DNA from: Hyphomicrobiaceae bacterium
GTDB lineage: Bacteria; Pseudomonadota; Alphaproteobacteria; Rhizobiales; Hyphomicrobiaceae
Direction: 5' to 3'
Assembly: GCA_021730785.1 (NCBI GenBank)
Contig: JAKFWF010000027.1
Location: 42,750-106,749 of the forward strand
Length of the DNA: 64,000 bases
Within the stretch, counting starts at the first letter, position 1. Every line of letters begins with the position of its first letter. The notes under the pieces were generated by a model. That model did not search any database. It was given only the letters and a program-made list of their open reading frames with translations, and was not told the DNA's origin. Positions 63,876 to 64,000 of this stretch are shown here, in pieces. A program made the translations under genes and the position numbers.

Positions 63876-64000
63876 GTGTTCCGACTCAGTCGCTTGGTTC
63901 CCGCCCTTGATGGCATCGAGTTTATCGAGGGCGCGCCGCTCCTTTCGCAAAATGAGCGCGGCGGACTTGGTCCACACGAAGGGCTTCGGGCTGGCGTTGT
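63873..64000 (-). mobile_element. IS630-family transposase, C-terminal end
   Basis: The last 41 codons of a transposase entering from the right edge. NASPKPFVWTKSAALILRKE is the usual IS630-type C-terminal motif, and it ends TESEH plus TAG. The stop codon overlaps CTAG (63873-63876), whose TA (63874-63875) fits the TA target these elements duplicate. The rest of the element lies outside the window. Confidence 0.8.

Overview
The window comes from a GC-rich, phototrophic alphaproteobacterium. The evidence is a near-complete regulatory and bacteriochlorophyll/reaction-centre block (ppsR, ppaA, bchFNBHLM, lhaA, puhABC, acsF, puhE) ending in an ALAS-type hemA (the C4 route of tetrapyrrole synthesis typical of Alphaproteobacteria). 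Abundant TAXI/TctC binding proteins and beta-oxidation genes fit a metabolically versatile heterotroph. acsF, the oxygen-dependent cyclase, shows that bacteriochlorophyll can be made in the presence of oxygen. I do not assign a genus.

Layout. 1-9.5 kb: the end of a ketopantoate-reductase-like gene, a TAXI binding protein, then a compact beta-oxidation run (fused hydratase/dehydrogenase, acyl-CoA ligase, thiolase, two acyl-CoA dehydrogenases). 9.7-13.5 kb, minus strand: holC, dnaA, a rhodanese and rpsT, with a 636-bp gene-free stretch (12591-13226) holding DnaA-box-like motifs, a candidate origin. 13.8-32.4 kb: the photosynthesis block. ppsR and ppaA run leftward, and bchF to hemA runs rightward as a roughly 16-kb array in which many junctions are stop/start overlaps. 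Two abutting PpsR-type palindromes lie in the ppaA-bchF divergent region. bchB carries two tandem 57-bp in-frame palindromic repeat units.

32.4-41.9 kb: a TctC-type binding protein, an RNA methyltransferase, exported IalB-like and thioredoxin-like proteins, nhaA, a ThDP enzyme, an ornithine-cyclodeaminase-like gene, hisH/DUF2628/hisB and hslV (no hslU beside it). 41.9-50 kb: an SMR transporter, a two-subunit CoA-transferase, a quinone-oxidoreductase-like gene, a second TAXI binding protein with its fused TRAP permease, a farnesyl diphosphate synthase and mtgA. 50-56.4 kb, minus strand: a TPR protein, an AtuA-type pair, a hydrolase, a LeuB-like dehydrogenase, panB and bioB. 56.5-62.3 kb: a glycosyltransferase, an Uup-type ABC-F ATPase, radC, map, and rplS with an unusual C-terminal extension. 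62.5-64 kb: a porin whose 5' end is cut by an IS630-type insertion that runs off the window.

The most unusual features are the palindromic repeats inside bchB (with compensatory stem changes), the IS630/porin junction, the extended L19, the tandem PpsR operator, and the position of the photosynthesis block next to dnaA and a possible origin.
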